Counted from the first letter of the stretch, positions 55,173 to 63,496 are shown. The stretch: DNA of 64,000 nt from Spongiihabitans sp963422685 (GCA_963422685.1 OY730442.1:1302001-1366000), one strand, 5' to 3'. Numbers and translations: made by a program. Notes: generated by a model from the letters alone, not told the origin.

Positions 55173-56501
55173 TTATTCCTTTTGAGAGCAGGGGCCTGGT
55201 GTCGGTTCGTCTTCTTTACCACTTTGCAAACGCCTTTGCGTACCCTCCATCTGAGCAGTATTGACCTCGACTGTATTCCTTTTGAAAAACTCTTCCAGTC
55301 TCAATCCACGTGATCGTGGGACTATTCGGCCCAGCGCCGACATCCCGTCCCATCGAGCTTTGGCATACATCTTCTTTTGTATTAAGTGCGGTTGCATTAC
55401 ATCAAACCAGCGCGCTTCTCTTTTGTGCTCTATCGTCACATAACCCGCTTTGACGGCGGCCGAGACCAAATCCTTGCCGGCAGAAGTACGAACAATCACT
55501 GCGTTTGTACCCTTGTCGATTTTCGAAAACTCAGGGTCCGGAGCACAATCGACCCATTGGTCGCCCGCCATAATATCAGCCCCTTCGCCAGCTCCGTCCG
55601 GGCATATCTTGCACCGGAATGGTATTTTCCAGGACTCTTCCGCGGTAGCATCAGGGTCATATCCATAGGGTTCCCAGGATGAAGACCTATAGTATTTTCC
55701 GTCCCTGGTTTTAAATTCTGTGTCACCGGGACAACCATCCCCACGGTATTTAAACCACGAAATTTCCTGTCTACAGGTGTCTTTTGAATTCAGATAAACA
55801 TCCATTTGCGGGGGCGGTATGCTCCCTCCACATGTTGGTGCGAGCCAATATTTGATCAACTCGTTTACACGCGGATCATAATCCGCCAGGTTTCGCAGCG
55901 CCGAAATATCGCAAGGCTTGCCAACCAAGGCAAAATGCTGCCCTTGATCCAGGATTGCGTGAATGTTGCGCAAAGAAGCAGTTGGCCCATAGATTGATCC
56001 GGTGCCTGCCAATACATCATCTGATGTGAAGCTGACCTGGGCCTCACCGAATGTCGCGTCCTTGCTGGAGGGTTTGGCATGAAGAATAAAGGATACTCGT
56101 TGAGTGTCAACGAGAAACCGGGACAAAGCGGTTAGTACACCGCCTGTGGCCGCAGACACTCTCATGTTTTGATCGCTCGCATGAGCGCTGGCCAAAAACC
56201 TGTACGGGCCCCAGATCGGATCCACGATTGTCTCTTCATCCAACCACTCTTGCGGCATAGTGTCCTGGCGCAGGCCCGGACACACAGCATAGATATGATC
56301 CACCGTTTCCTGCGTCAGGGCACCCACAACATGGGGACGTTGATAGTTCAACTGCGATGTTTTCATCTCAATCACATCTTTGCCCGCAATGCTTTCACAT
56401 AGGCCACAACCGACACACATACCTTCCTCAACTATGCGATACAGCCGCTCCAGTGGCACAGCAACAGATTTTCGACTCGCAGTGGAGGCAGTTGTAGTCA
56501 T
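55173..56501 (-). CDS. FrhB/FdhB-family iron-sulfur flavoprotein (F420-hydrogenase beta-subunit-like)
   Basis: 442 residues. An N-terminal ferredoxin-like site CVGCGLCESIAG near residue 29 is followed by the FrhB N-terminal domain (SAATGGVLTALSRFLVDT, GTGSIYGPTASLRNI, FALVGKPCDISALRNL). The C-terminal domain has FRCKICPDGAGEGADIMAGDQW. Despite its name the family occurs widely without F420 and acts as a flavin/Fe-S reductase subunit. No partner hydrogenase or dehydrogenase is in the window; the nearest genes are a sulfatase, a sulfotransferase-like protein and a racemase-type enzyme. Its electron partner is unknown. Confidence 0.88.
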   Translation of the reverse strand: MTTTASTASRKSVAVPLERLYRIVEEGMCVGCGLCESIAGKDVIEMKTSQLNYQRPHVVGALTQETVDHIYAVCPGLRQDTMPQEWLDEETIVDPIWGPYRFLASAHASDQNMRVSAATGGVLTALSRFLVDTQRVSFILHAKPSSKDATFGEAQVSFTSDDVLAGTGSIYGPTASLRNIHAILDQGQHFALVGKPCDISALRNLADYDPRVNELIKYWLAPTCGGSIPPPQMDVYLNSKDTCRQEISWFKYRGDGCPGDTEFKTRDGKYYRSSSWEPYGYDPDATAEESWKIPFRCKICPDGAGEGADIMAGDQWVDCAPDPEFSKIDKGTNAVIVRTSAGKDLVSAAVKAGYVTIEHKREARWFDVMQPHLIQKKMYAKARWDGMSALGRIVPRSRGLRLEEFFKRNTVEVNTAQMEGTQRRLQSGKEDEPTPGPCSQKE

Positions 56502-56874
56502 TCCAGGTGATAGAGAACTTCTCTATAAATTCAAACCTGCCGGTGGTGGGTTATTTGCAAAAACATCGAATACAGCAGCATGGTCGGGCGCGAGTTTGCG
56601 ATAGCCAGATTGATTCCGGGATAACGTTATTGTTGCGAGCTGTTTCTGCGAGCCCGGGTCTGCCCGGTACACAATATCAGTGATTTGCGCATTTGCCAGG
56701 AAGGCCGGAAACAACGCAATCATCCATACGGAAACTTCCCGAAGCAACGAAACCGCTCAAGTTACACTGATCTGTATTCAGGTCTGATGCGGTCTTTCGG
56801 ATCACAAACCTGGATGACGCAGAGAGCTTCTCTTGCATTGTATTTACTTGATGGAGAATACCAGACTGCATTTT
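56502..56874. other. Gap between the FrhB-like and sulfotransferase-like genes, possible gene remnant
   Basis: A 74-codon minus-strand frame (56523-56747; ITDIVYRADPGSQKQLATIT) and an overlapping one (56677-56871) look protein-like but belong to no family I can name. They may be the 3' end of a decayed gene. Confidence 0.3.
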
Positions 56875-57630
56875 TCAGGATTGACTAATGATGCGCTTAC
56901 CCAGACGATAGGCGTACATATGTTCGTAATGGGGAAGCACCATGTCATAAATTCTCTTCACTCGGTGCGGGGCATTGGATATATCTATATATTTTCTTTG
57001 TTGTGGTTTTAATCCGTCTGAGTCGCGCAGATTGGCATGAAACGATCCGCCGTCCCACCAGCTTACTTCGTCCCGGGCACCAGGGCTCCAACTCAATGCG
57101 TCGGGTTTAAAAGGTATCCCAACCGCTTCACACCAAACCTGAACCATAGCCCGGGGATTCTCCAGCAGGTCGTCGCTGTCCAGAACGGGTGGCGCCATAC
57201 CATCACGATCACAGATCAGATCAAAAAGCGCGCGCTGTTCCCGAAATCCAACCTCGTCTGCATGAAAGTCGGGCCACTTACTGAACATGGAAGTGATCGT
57301 TTTTGCCGGGTGCCGAATCAAAAATGAATGATTGAACAGGTCAAGGAATTCGTCATCCAGCATATGCGTAATGTAATGTGGAAAGTCCTTTGAAAAGACC
57401 AGTCCAGCCCTGGCTTCAGCTTGCAAAGTTTCCAGAACGCGCTCCAAAGTTAATCCGGGGGTGCGTGGACTATCTGGCGAAACCCTTGGCCATAATGGGT
57501 TTTCTCCCTGATACCACGCCTCTCCAAACGGTTCATGGAAACATTTCATATCACCACGCTGACGCATCATCCACTCAAACGCAGTAGAGGTTGATCTTGG
57601 AACTGCCCACAAGACCAGTGCCTTGTTCAT
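56875..57630 (-). CDS. Sulfotransferase-like protein
   Basis: 251 residues. The start KALVLWAVPRSTSTAFEWMM resembles the 5'-phosphosulfate-binding loop of PAPS-dependent sulfotransferases (normally PRSGST-type), and the SFLIRHPAKTITSMFS segment resembles the 3'-phosphate-binding region (RxxxxxxxS). Bacterial proteins of this group are often annotated simply as sulfotransferase family. It lies 3 bp from the racemase-type gene upstream and is probably co-translated. The acceptor substrate is unknown. Confidence 0.78.
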   Translation of the reverse strand: MNKALVLWAVPRSTSTAFEWMMRQRGDMKCFHEPFGEAWYQGENPLWPRVSPDSPRTPGLTLERVLETLQAEARAGLVFSKDFPHYITHMLDDEFLDLFNHSFLIRHPAKTITSMFSKWPDFHADEVGFREQRALFDLICDRDGMAPPVLDSDDLLENPRAMVQVWCEAVGIPFKPDALSWSPGARDEVSWWDGGSFHANLRDSDGLKPQQRKYIDISNAPHRVKRIYDMVLPHYEHMYAYRLGKRIISQS

Positions 57631-57633
57631 TCT

Positions 57634-58473
57634 CTAATCTCCTTTAAGTGAAGATAACAATACACCTTGTTTTGTTGTGGGAGCCAGCCCCAGAGTCTTG
57701 AAAACCCGCCAATAGAGCGCGTTGTCGTGCGTCACCACAGGTTTTTCAAGCATTGATTCCAGACCGGTTTCCAATGAAACGAAGCGTTCTGCCAATCCAT
57801 CTTCCGCGCGGCGAAAATTGCACATGCCGCAGGCCAGATACGCATCAACATTGGGAGCTTTGTCGGCGACGTATCGCATGGATTTCTCTGCAAGACCACC
57901 ATCAAAACACCAAATTTGGGCATTACAAACTTCCTGGCTCTCAATCAAACCCTGATCGACAAAATTTCCGGCCCACACTACGTCGAAACCCGCTTCTTTT
58001 AGAAAGGCAACGGTACCCTGCCACCAGCCTGGCCAATGATAAACACCATTCAGGGCAACTTTTTCTACGTTTAATTCGCGCAATGCCTCGACCATGGCGT
58101 ACCCGGCCATGTGAAATGGTGTCTCATAGGTTTCACTTAATTGTTCACAGTGTTTTCTAATCCCTTCAACTCCCAGTCCGCACGCATGAACCCAGTTTGA
58201 ACCTACTTGAGCGCATACGTCTGCGCCGTTGTTTGCCATGCACTCGACAAATTCCTCAAGCAGGTGAAAGTTTTGTTTGCGCTGGTCTAACTCATGTCGA
58301 TAACCCGGAACATGCAGCATCCGCCCGTGCACACCCACAGTATTTGGTGCAATGCGCAGGAAATCCGACGGCGCCGCATCGAAATCCTGAGGTGGACAAG
58401 TAAATCCAACCTGACAGGGGAAAAGTTTATTCCTCGAATCAGCCCAGTGAGCGGGCTTCCGGTAATTTGACAT
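57634..58473 (-). CDS. Asp/Glu-racemase-superfamily enzyme (arylmalonate-decarboxylase/maleate-isomerase-like)
   Basis: About 279 residues from Met at 58473 (MSNYRKPAHWADSRNKLFP); upstream codons to 58512 encode an unlikely hydrophobic stretch. Matching regions: QVGFTCPPQDFDAAPSDFLR, CAQVGSNWVHACGLGVEGIR, FHMAGYAMVEALRELNVEKVAL and DAYLACGMCNFRRAEDGLAE. Cysteines sit at both positions where superfamily catalytic cysteines occur. It is a second member of the superfamily in this window (the other is at 32.0 kb). Substrate unknown. Confidence 0.75.
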   Translation of the reverse strand: MSNYRKPAHWADSRNKLFPCQVGFTCPPQDFDAAPSDFLRIAPNTVGVHGRMLHVPGYRHELDQRKQNFHLLEEFVECMANNGADVCAQVGSNWVHACGLGVEGIRKHCEQLSETYETPFHMAGYAMVEALRELNVEKVALNGVYHWPGWWQGTVAFLKEAGFDVVWAGNFVDQGLIESQEVCNAQIWCFDGGLAEKSMRYVADKAPNVDAYLACGMCNFRRAEDGLAERFVSLETGLESMLEKPVVTHDNALYWRVFKTLGLAPTTKQGVLLSSLKGD

Positions 58474-59170
58474 AAGAGATATATATTCCGAAAAATAGCA
58501 ATATATAAACAAATAACCGCTATGTACACTGACGAATAGTCATGTATTGAATTAATTATGGATATGATAACCAGAATGAAGTTCCGGCTCTCGTCAATGA
58601 CCCACCAGCCACCGGGACCGCCCCGGGCTGTTTGGAACGGGTCGACAATCTCATCTCCCAATGATGAACTTGCCAGCCCATGTGGCATAGCTGGTCTCGG
58701 CTGGATATGATCAGTATAGAAAAATGCGAAAGATGGGTGCGCATTTATTGGAGTGATGAAAAAAAATCAAATGCGGGACTACACGGAATTGGGTGGGATC
58801 TATTGCGGATTATCAGACAAAAGGTTCACCATGGCAGGTGTGTTCAATTGCATCAATACGCACGCTGCTGCGTTTGGCCAGACACGGCTTGCCGCCGAAC
58901 CGTCATGACGTGATTCCCCTTGAGACCTTAGCCTGTCAGGCCGCGCCACGGAGCGCAAATTCATGTCCGCATTCCCGTCACATGCCTTGCGCGATGCTGT
59001 CGTCTTTGCGGCGGCCCTGGCCCTTAACCTTATGCCGGCATGCGGTTACAAGGACATTCCCGCAACCTCCCGGCCATTATCTGGCCCACCTGTTTGCCGA
59101 TGTCTATGGCCAAAAAGCCGCACAATTGGGGCGGGTATCGGTTTCGCCGTTGATCTAGGGAACACCCAGC
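58474..59170. other. Non-coding region before the glycosyltransferase, containing repeat copy 1
   Basis: No gene I can support. The first copy of the 194-bp direct repeat lies at 58889-59082, followed by ~85 bp with a short open frame (e.g. AHLFADVYGQKAAQLGRVSV) that may be the end of a lost gene. Confidence 0.5.
58889..59082 (+). repeat. 194-bp direct repeat, copy 1
   Basis: Identical to 61010-61203 except at one base (59018 T, 61139 C). The two copies are 2121 bp apart in the same orientation and flank the glycosyltransferase plus the decayed transposase. Neither strand encodes a protein I recognise. Confidence 0.95.
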
Positions 59171-60121
59171 ATGGACAAACTTCACGTCGCGCTGCTGAGC
59201 GCCAATCGGCTCCCGGTGGAAAAATATGGCGGCACCCAGCGTCAACTGGTCGGGTTGGCGCGTGAATTGTTGCGGCTGGGACATCGAGTGACGCTGGTTG
59301 CGCCTTCCGGTTCATTCATCCCCGGCGCGCGCATGATCTTCGCCGCAACCGCCCGGGAGGCATTTGCCCGCATCCCGCGCGATGTCGACATCGTCAACAG
59401 CCATTGCGGGGACCCGCCGGCCGGGTTTGACCGACCCTGCCTGATAACGCATCACGGCAATAGCGAAGCGCCGGTCGGCGGCAACCGGAACTTCGTCAGC
59501 CGGGACCACGCCCGTCGCCACGGTCGGGAAACCTTTGTCCATAATGGCCTTGCGGTTGATGAAGCCCTGTTCGGCGAGCGCAAATCGGAGCGCTATCTGT
59601 TTTTGTCGCGTATCAACCGGTCCGGGAAAAACGTCACCCGCGCACTGCGGCTGGCGATTGAACACGACCTGCAACTCGATCTCGCGGGCGGCGGAAGATG
59701 GGTATTGCTTACCCGCAGCGCGGTGCGCCGGGAGCGCGCCTTCCTTACAAGCCTCGACCGGCGCTTCGCCTTTCACGGCGAGGTCGGCGGCTGGACCAAG
59801 GCAAGACTCCTGGCCGAAGCGCGCGCACTACTGTTTCCCATCCGCTGGAACGAACCCTTCGGACTGGTTGTGATTGAGGCGCTGCTGGCGGGGACACCGG
59901 TGATCGCATCACCACGCGGACCGATGCCGGAACTGATCAACCCGGATATCGGCTTTCTGTGCGAAACGGATGCGGAATTCGCAGATGCCTTCGCAACTGT
60001 CGGCGCCATCCCGGCACGGTACTGCCGCGACTACGCCGCCGAACATTTCTCCATTGAAAAGACCACCGCAAAATATCTCGGACTCTACCAGCGCATTCTC
60101 GAAGGCGAAGCCCTGCCCTAG
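59171..60121 (+). CDS. Family-4 glycosyltransferase (GT-B fold)
   Basis: 316 residues. N-terminal acceptor domain begins VALLSANRLPVEKYGGTQRQ. The C-terminal donor domain has YLFLSRINRSGKNVTRAL and the GT4 motif FPIRWNEPFGLVVIEALLAG (E-x7-E). The protein is somewhat short for the family. GC content is visibly higher than in the catabolic genes to its left, suggesting a different origin. It lies between the 194-bp repeats and beside a decayed insertion sequence, so it may have arrived with them. Confidence 0.87.
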   Translation: MDKLHVALLSANRLPVEKYGGTQRQLVGLARELLRLGHRVTLVAPSGSFIPGARMIFAATAREAFARIPRDVDIVNSHCGDPPAGFDRPCLITHHGNSEAPVGGNRNFVSRDHARRHGRETFVHNGLAVDEALFGERKSERYLFLSRINRSGKNVTRALRLAIEHDLQLDLAGGGRWVLLTRSAVRRERAFLTSLDRRFAFHGEVGGWTKARLLAEARALLFPIRWNEPFGLVVIEALLAGTPVIASPRGPMPELINPDIGFLCETDAEFADAFATVGAIPARYCRDYAAEHFSIEKTTAKYLGLYQRILEGEALP

Positions 60122-60130
60122 CAGGTTATT

Positions 60131-60149
60131 GAAAATCGCTTTGATTTTC
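60131..60149 (+). terminator. Small hairpin after the glycosyltransferase
   Basis: GAAAATC / GATTTTC 7-bp stem with a 5-nt loop, 10 bp after the stop codon. There is no T run, so it may instead be part of the insertion-sequence end. Confidence 0.35.
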
Positions 60150-60264
60150 GGGGCATTTGCCGATTTATCTTAAGAATCAGCGTGATTTTCTTCAAACTTT
60201 CTTGTACAAACCGCTTCAGTACCCTTTTCATGGGATTTTCCGCCCGTCAGGCGGGCTGCTCCTG

Positions 60265-61012
60265 TCAATTCTTTATCCGTATCAAATTCCAACCCATCAT
60301 CGTCATCCTATACAGTACATTGACCTTGCCGATTCCCCGAACTTTTACCTGCCGTATCAGTCCTGTCGTCTTTCCACAACCTAAAGGTTCTTCCACTCAA
60401 TATGCGACTGATCTGACTCGCCTGGTTCTTGGGTCAATTGCGAAACCTCCGGATTGATTATCGTTGCGGACAACATGCCGGAGCATCTTCAGCGCTCAAC
60501 ACGCAGCAACAAAATCGTGGGTGTCGTAATTCTTGTCGACGCCTGGTTCGCGTTTCTTGTTACCCGGCAACCTCCCGTTCTGCCCGACCAGTCCACTATC
60601 TACGCCATTCCTGTTTTCCAGGACGGTATGACCCATGTTTTTACCCTTGGGGGCCAGGAGTGCGCCTCCATCCGTTTCCGATTCATGGGTCTGGTGACTG
60701 CGCTTTTCACGGATAAGTTCCTTTCAGCGTTGCGTCCCAAGACACCAACTGGCTTCAGCCTTTGGGCGATCACTTTTTTGGAATGCTCTGCGCTGGTATC
60801 AAGCTACCATCAACACTGCAATGCGCGTCAGATAACCAGTCTCTCCTGGGAGCAAGCTCCACTACTTCTTCAAACAATTCCGGGTTAATGTCATGATCCA
60901 ATAGCCGATCACGATTGCGACTGAAGGTCAAATGGCTCTAAGCCTCCGCATCCATCCCAAGCCCAACCAACCAGCGATAAAGCAGGTTGTATTGAATTTG
61001 TTCAACCAATTG
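60265..61012 (-). mobile_element. Decayed IS5/IS1182-type transposase
   Basis: On the minus strand, pieces of a DDE transposase are readable in shifting frames: LVEQIQYNLLYRWLVGLGMD (then a TAG), THLTFSRNRDRLLDHDINPE-like sequence, LSDAHCSVDGSLIPA (the catalytic-Asp region), THESETDGGALL, MGHTVLENRNG, and the C-terminal KVRGIGKVNVLYRM...WNLIRIKN ending at 60265. The N-terminal ~100 residues are missing, cut exactly where repeat copy 2 begins. No intact terminal inverted repeats were found. Not functional. Confidence 0.85.
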
Positions 61013-61203
61013 CCGCCGAACCGTCATGACGTGATTCCCCTTGAGACCTTAGCCTGTCAGGCCGCGCCACGGAGCGCAAATTCATGTCCGCATTCCCGTC
61101 ACATGCCTTGCGCGATGCTGTCGTCTTTGCGGCGGCCCCGGCCCTTAACCTTATGCCGGCATGCGGTTACAAGGACATTCCCGCAACCTCCCGGCCATTA
61201 TCT
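61010..61203 (+). repeat. 194-bp direct repeat, copy 2
   Basis: Second copy of the repeat at 58889-59082, with one mismatch. Its left edge abuts the truncated transposase reading frame. Confidence 0.95.
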
Positions 61204-61247
61204 TGTTTTCACAGGTTTGTGTTTCTGATTTAAGCGGTTAGCGCGGA

Positions 61248-61397
61248 ATGCGCAAACTCGGGAAGATTTGGGGTTTCTGTGGTCTTGTTTTGACGTGCAT
61301 TGCGATACGCTTTTGGATTATGGCGTTCCAGTTCCCGGAATTTGTCTGTGTAATTGTGGCAATTTTTACTGTTCCCGCAATCTGGCAGTGCCCATAA
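61248..61397 (+). CDS. Possible 49-residue membrane protein
   Basis: Short frame starting MRKLGKIWGFCGLVLTC with two hydrophobic stretches (GLVLTCIAIRFWIMAF and VCVIVAIFTVPAIW). No family known and only a weak ribosome-binding site. The remaining DNA of 61204-61481 shows nothing else. Confidence 0.25.
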   Translation: MRKLGKIWGFCGLVLTCIAIRFWIMAFQFPEFVCVIVAIFTVPAIWQCP

Positions 61398-61481
61398 ATT
61401 TTATTTAACCGCGATTTTGCAGCAAATTTAAATTTGTGAAAGAGAATATATCTCTTAACGCATTGTTTTTACATCATAAAA

Positions 61482-61558
61482 TGGTGGGCCCGGTAGGACT
61501 TGAACCTACGACCAATGGATTATGAGTCCACTGCTCTAACCAACTGAGCTACAGGCCC
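61482..61558 (-). tRNA. tRNA with CAT anticodon, probably tRNA-Ile2 (or tRNA-Met)
   Basis: 77 nt on the minus strand including an encoded CCA. Acceptor GGGCCTG pairs with CGGGCCC (one G-T), the anticodon loop is CTCATAA, and the T-arm GTAGG-TTCAAGT-CCTAC is perfect. The variable region and T-arm resemble the CAT-anticodon tRNA-Ile2, and the place next to rpoD is where E. coli and Pseudomonas carry it. Deciding between Ile2 and Met needs identity-element scoring. The 3' end is the side on which the accessory region begins. Confidence 0.93.
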
Positions 61559-61640
61559 GGTGAGGTTTTGGTGCTGTGTTTGCCGGTCGGCTTGAGTCGC
61601 GGCGATTTTATACTGGAATGTTCGAGATGACAGCTTTAAC

Positions 61641-61868
61641 TCAATTCCCGTCAAGGAAGCTCCGCAAATGATCCGACCTGCTTGGATGTCGCAATTTTCT
61701 CAATGCTTTCGCCTCTATTTGTCGAATACGTTCCCGGGTTACATCAAACTGTTTGCCAACTTCCTCCAGGGTGTGATCGGTATTCATGCCGATGCCAAAC
61801 CGCATTTGCAATACTTTCGCTTCGCGTTCGGTAAGTGATTCGAGAATTTCATTCTCCGCAATCTGTCG
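61641..61868 (-). pseudogene. rpoD: 3' fragment of rpoD (sigma-70 region 4)
   Basis: The last ~75 codons of RpoD: ILESLTEREAKVLQMRFGIG, NTDHTLEEVGKQFDVTRERI (helix-turn-helix), QIEAKALRKLRHPSRSDHL and RSFLDGN at the end. Homology stops near 61868; two codons further upstream the frame meets a stop. The remaining ~530 codons are not in the window, replaced by phage-like DNA. rpoD is essential, so an intact copy must exist elsewhere in the genome or the contig is mis-joined here. Confidence 0.93.
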
Positions 61869-61916
61869 GCATCATTGCGGTGATTTTTCCTTAAACCCGT
61901 TTTGAAACAGGAGTTG

Positions 61917-62810
61917 TCATTCACACACCCCCCACTCATGGCAAGCCGTGCCGAATTCGGCTTCTGATTCATCCTGTGGCGTAAGAGTGTACTGCCGTCC
62001 GCCGCGGCTGGTTTTCGCCCACTTCACCACTTCATGGATGCCGTGAGTGGTGTGGTGGATGCCTCCTACTAGACTACTGGCGGTATCGGCCCATCCAGCC
62101 ACTGGGAAGAACGTACTGGTGTTGTACTTGCTGGCTTCGGTTACTTTCTCTTCCCATGCGGCTATCCGTTCAATCTGTTCCGGGTATTTTTCGGCGATTC
62201 TGCGCACTTCGGCCTTTCTGGACATGATGCAGGGGAAGCACCCGACTCGCTTGAATCCCTGGGCATACAGCGGGTTAGGTTTGATGTTGTGGCGCTTGTG
62301 CATGGCCCAGACATCAGAAAGCGACCAGTCAATCAGCGGGCGGTAGACCACCAGCTTGCCGCCCGGATCCTGCATTCGCTGAAACATCGGTAGGAGTGAG
62401 CGGGCGCGGGACTCTTCGCGGCGTACACCCTGCCATGATATTACACCCCGCCCGGTGTCCCAGACCGGCTTGAACATATTCTTGCGGATAGGCTTAATCT
62501 TCAATTCTTCTGTACAGAAGCGCACCTTGGTAGACGGGAAGCGACTTTTAAGCAGGGTCAGGTCTTGAAACGGATTGCCGGTGGGTTGTTTGGCCGCGAG
62601 GGCTTGTTTGATTTTACCGCTCCAAATGCCTTCGGCGGCCCAGCGTTCGTTCAGTTTTATCCGGTGTTTCCTGAACTTATGCGAGAAATCCGCCCGCACC
62701 CAGACAATGGGTGGGCCACCGGCGACTTTGGGCAGGTTCTTTATATAGTCGTAGGTGGCAGTGGTTCGGGTGTTTAGTACGATGGACATCGCATTTCGGG
62801 AAGGTGGCAA
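61917..62810 (-). CDS. Phage-type PAPS-reductase-family protein, N-terminus missing
   Basis: 297 codons. Matching segments: TATYDYIKNLPKVAGGPPIVWVRADF, GVISWQGVRREESRARS, WSLSDVWAMHKRHNIKPNPLY and GFKRVGCFPCIMSRKAEVR, the pattern of phosphoadenosine-phosphosulfate-reductase-like proteins found in many phages. The N-terminal ATP-pyrophosphatase loop (SGGKDS) that should precede residue ~15 is absent, so the gene is probably truncated near 62800 and only a TTG start is available. The sequence upstream belongs to other phage fragments on the opposite strand. Confidence 0.75.
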   Translation of the reverse strand: MPPSRNAMSIVLNTRTTATYDYIKNLPKVAGGPPIVWVRADFSHKFRKHRIKLNERWAAEGIWSGKIKQALAAKQPTGNPFQDLTLLKSRFPSTKVRFCTEELKIKPIRKNMFKPVWDTGRGVISWQGVRREESRARSLLPMFQRMQDPGGKLVVYRPLIDWSLSDVWAMHKRHNIKPNPLYAQGFKRVGCFPCIMSRKAEVRRIAEKYPEQIERIAAWEEKVTEASKYNTSTFFPVAGWADTASSLVGGIHHTTHGIHEVVKWAKTSRGGRQYTLTPQDESEAEFGTACHEWGVCE

Positions 62811-62884
62811 GGATGCGCGGGTTTTGGCACAGGTGACTGGTCGATCAGTGAAGTATTCCGCTGGCTCGCGTCCTTGCCAGCCGG

Positions 62885-63028
62885 GGCCACGGCCGCCCCG
62901 GGCAAATCGCCCACCGCTTCACCTGGCGGCAAATTGAGCGGCTGTTCCACTGCGCCCGGGAAGAGTGTGCCGAAGCCAGTCGGCGGTTAGCGGCTGCGGC
63001 CGTCGGGTTGGTTGTCGGTGAGCAGTGA
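62885..63028 (+). pseudogene. C-terminal piece of a phage tail-region protein
   Basis: About 47 codons open without a start: GQIAHRFTWRQIERLFHCAR, then EECAEASRRLAAAA and a TGA at 63026. It looks like the end of a small phage protein of the tail-assembly region, in the right place before the DUF1799-like gene. Weak on its own. Confidence 0.35.
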
Positions 63029-63142
63029 ATCCAGAAGCTGGTGAATCTCTCTGGGAACGAGAAAGACGATCAGATCCACTACCGCCCTGTATATCAGATA
63101 CAGAACAAAGAGCGTTCCCCAAGGCTGAATAAATTCCCACAT
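62987..63142 (-). CDS. 51-residue membrane protein, phage region
   Basis: MWEFIQPWGTLFVLYLIYRA is followed by VVDLIVFLVP and a polar tail ending DGRSR. One or two membrane helices. It lies back to back with the tape-measure-like start at 63157. Function unknown; position and size fit a phage accessory or holin-like protein. Confidence 0.5.
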   Translation of the reverse strand: MWEFIQPWGTLFVLYLIYRAVVDLIVFLVPREIHQLLDSLLTDNQPDGRSR

Positions 63143-63156
63143 TCCTCAAGTATAGC

Positions 63157-63496
63157 ATGGCTCGTAACCTTGGAACTGAAGCTGATACTCGAAGCCGATC
63201 AAAGGGGTTTTACCGGCGCGGTACGGGTGGCTACTGTCGGGTTCGGCATCAAACTGGGTCTGTCGGAGGATGAGGATGTGATCTGGGTATTGCCGCAGAA
63301 TATGCCTGTAATCAACGCCTTTATCGCCGTCTCCACCCAGTGGCGCCACGGCCCTTCCGGTCAGGTCACCGGCCTGGACTATGCCGGGGTGCGGGCGGCG
63401 CTCAAGGCGCTGCGGATTAAAACCGGGAAGGTGTTCCGGGGCTTGCAGGTGACGGAGGCGGAAGAGCTGGAAGGATTAGCGGTCAATAAGCAGTGA
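63157..63496 (+). pseudogene. Fused phage tail fragments: tape-measure N-terminus joined to a DUF1799-like protein
   Basis: The ATG at 63157 starts MARN-, and after a one-base shift continues LILEADQRGFTGAVRVAT, which aligns with the tape-measure start at 63644 (LTADGKGFVGEVRLAK). It then changes to VGFGIKLGLSEDEDVIWVLP and QWRHGPSGQVTGLDYAGVRAAL. That part is typical of the short DUF1799 phage protein normally encoded just before the tape-measure gene. The two parts do not usually share one chain, so this is a mosaic or decayed arrangement. Confidence 0.6.
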
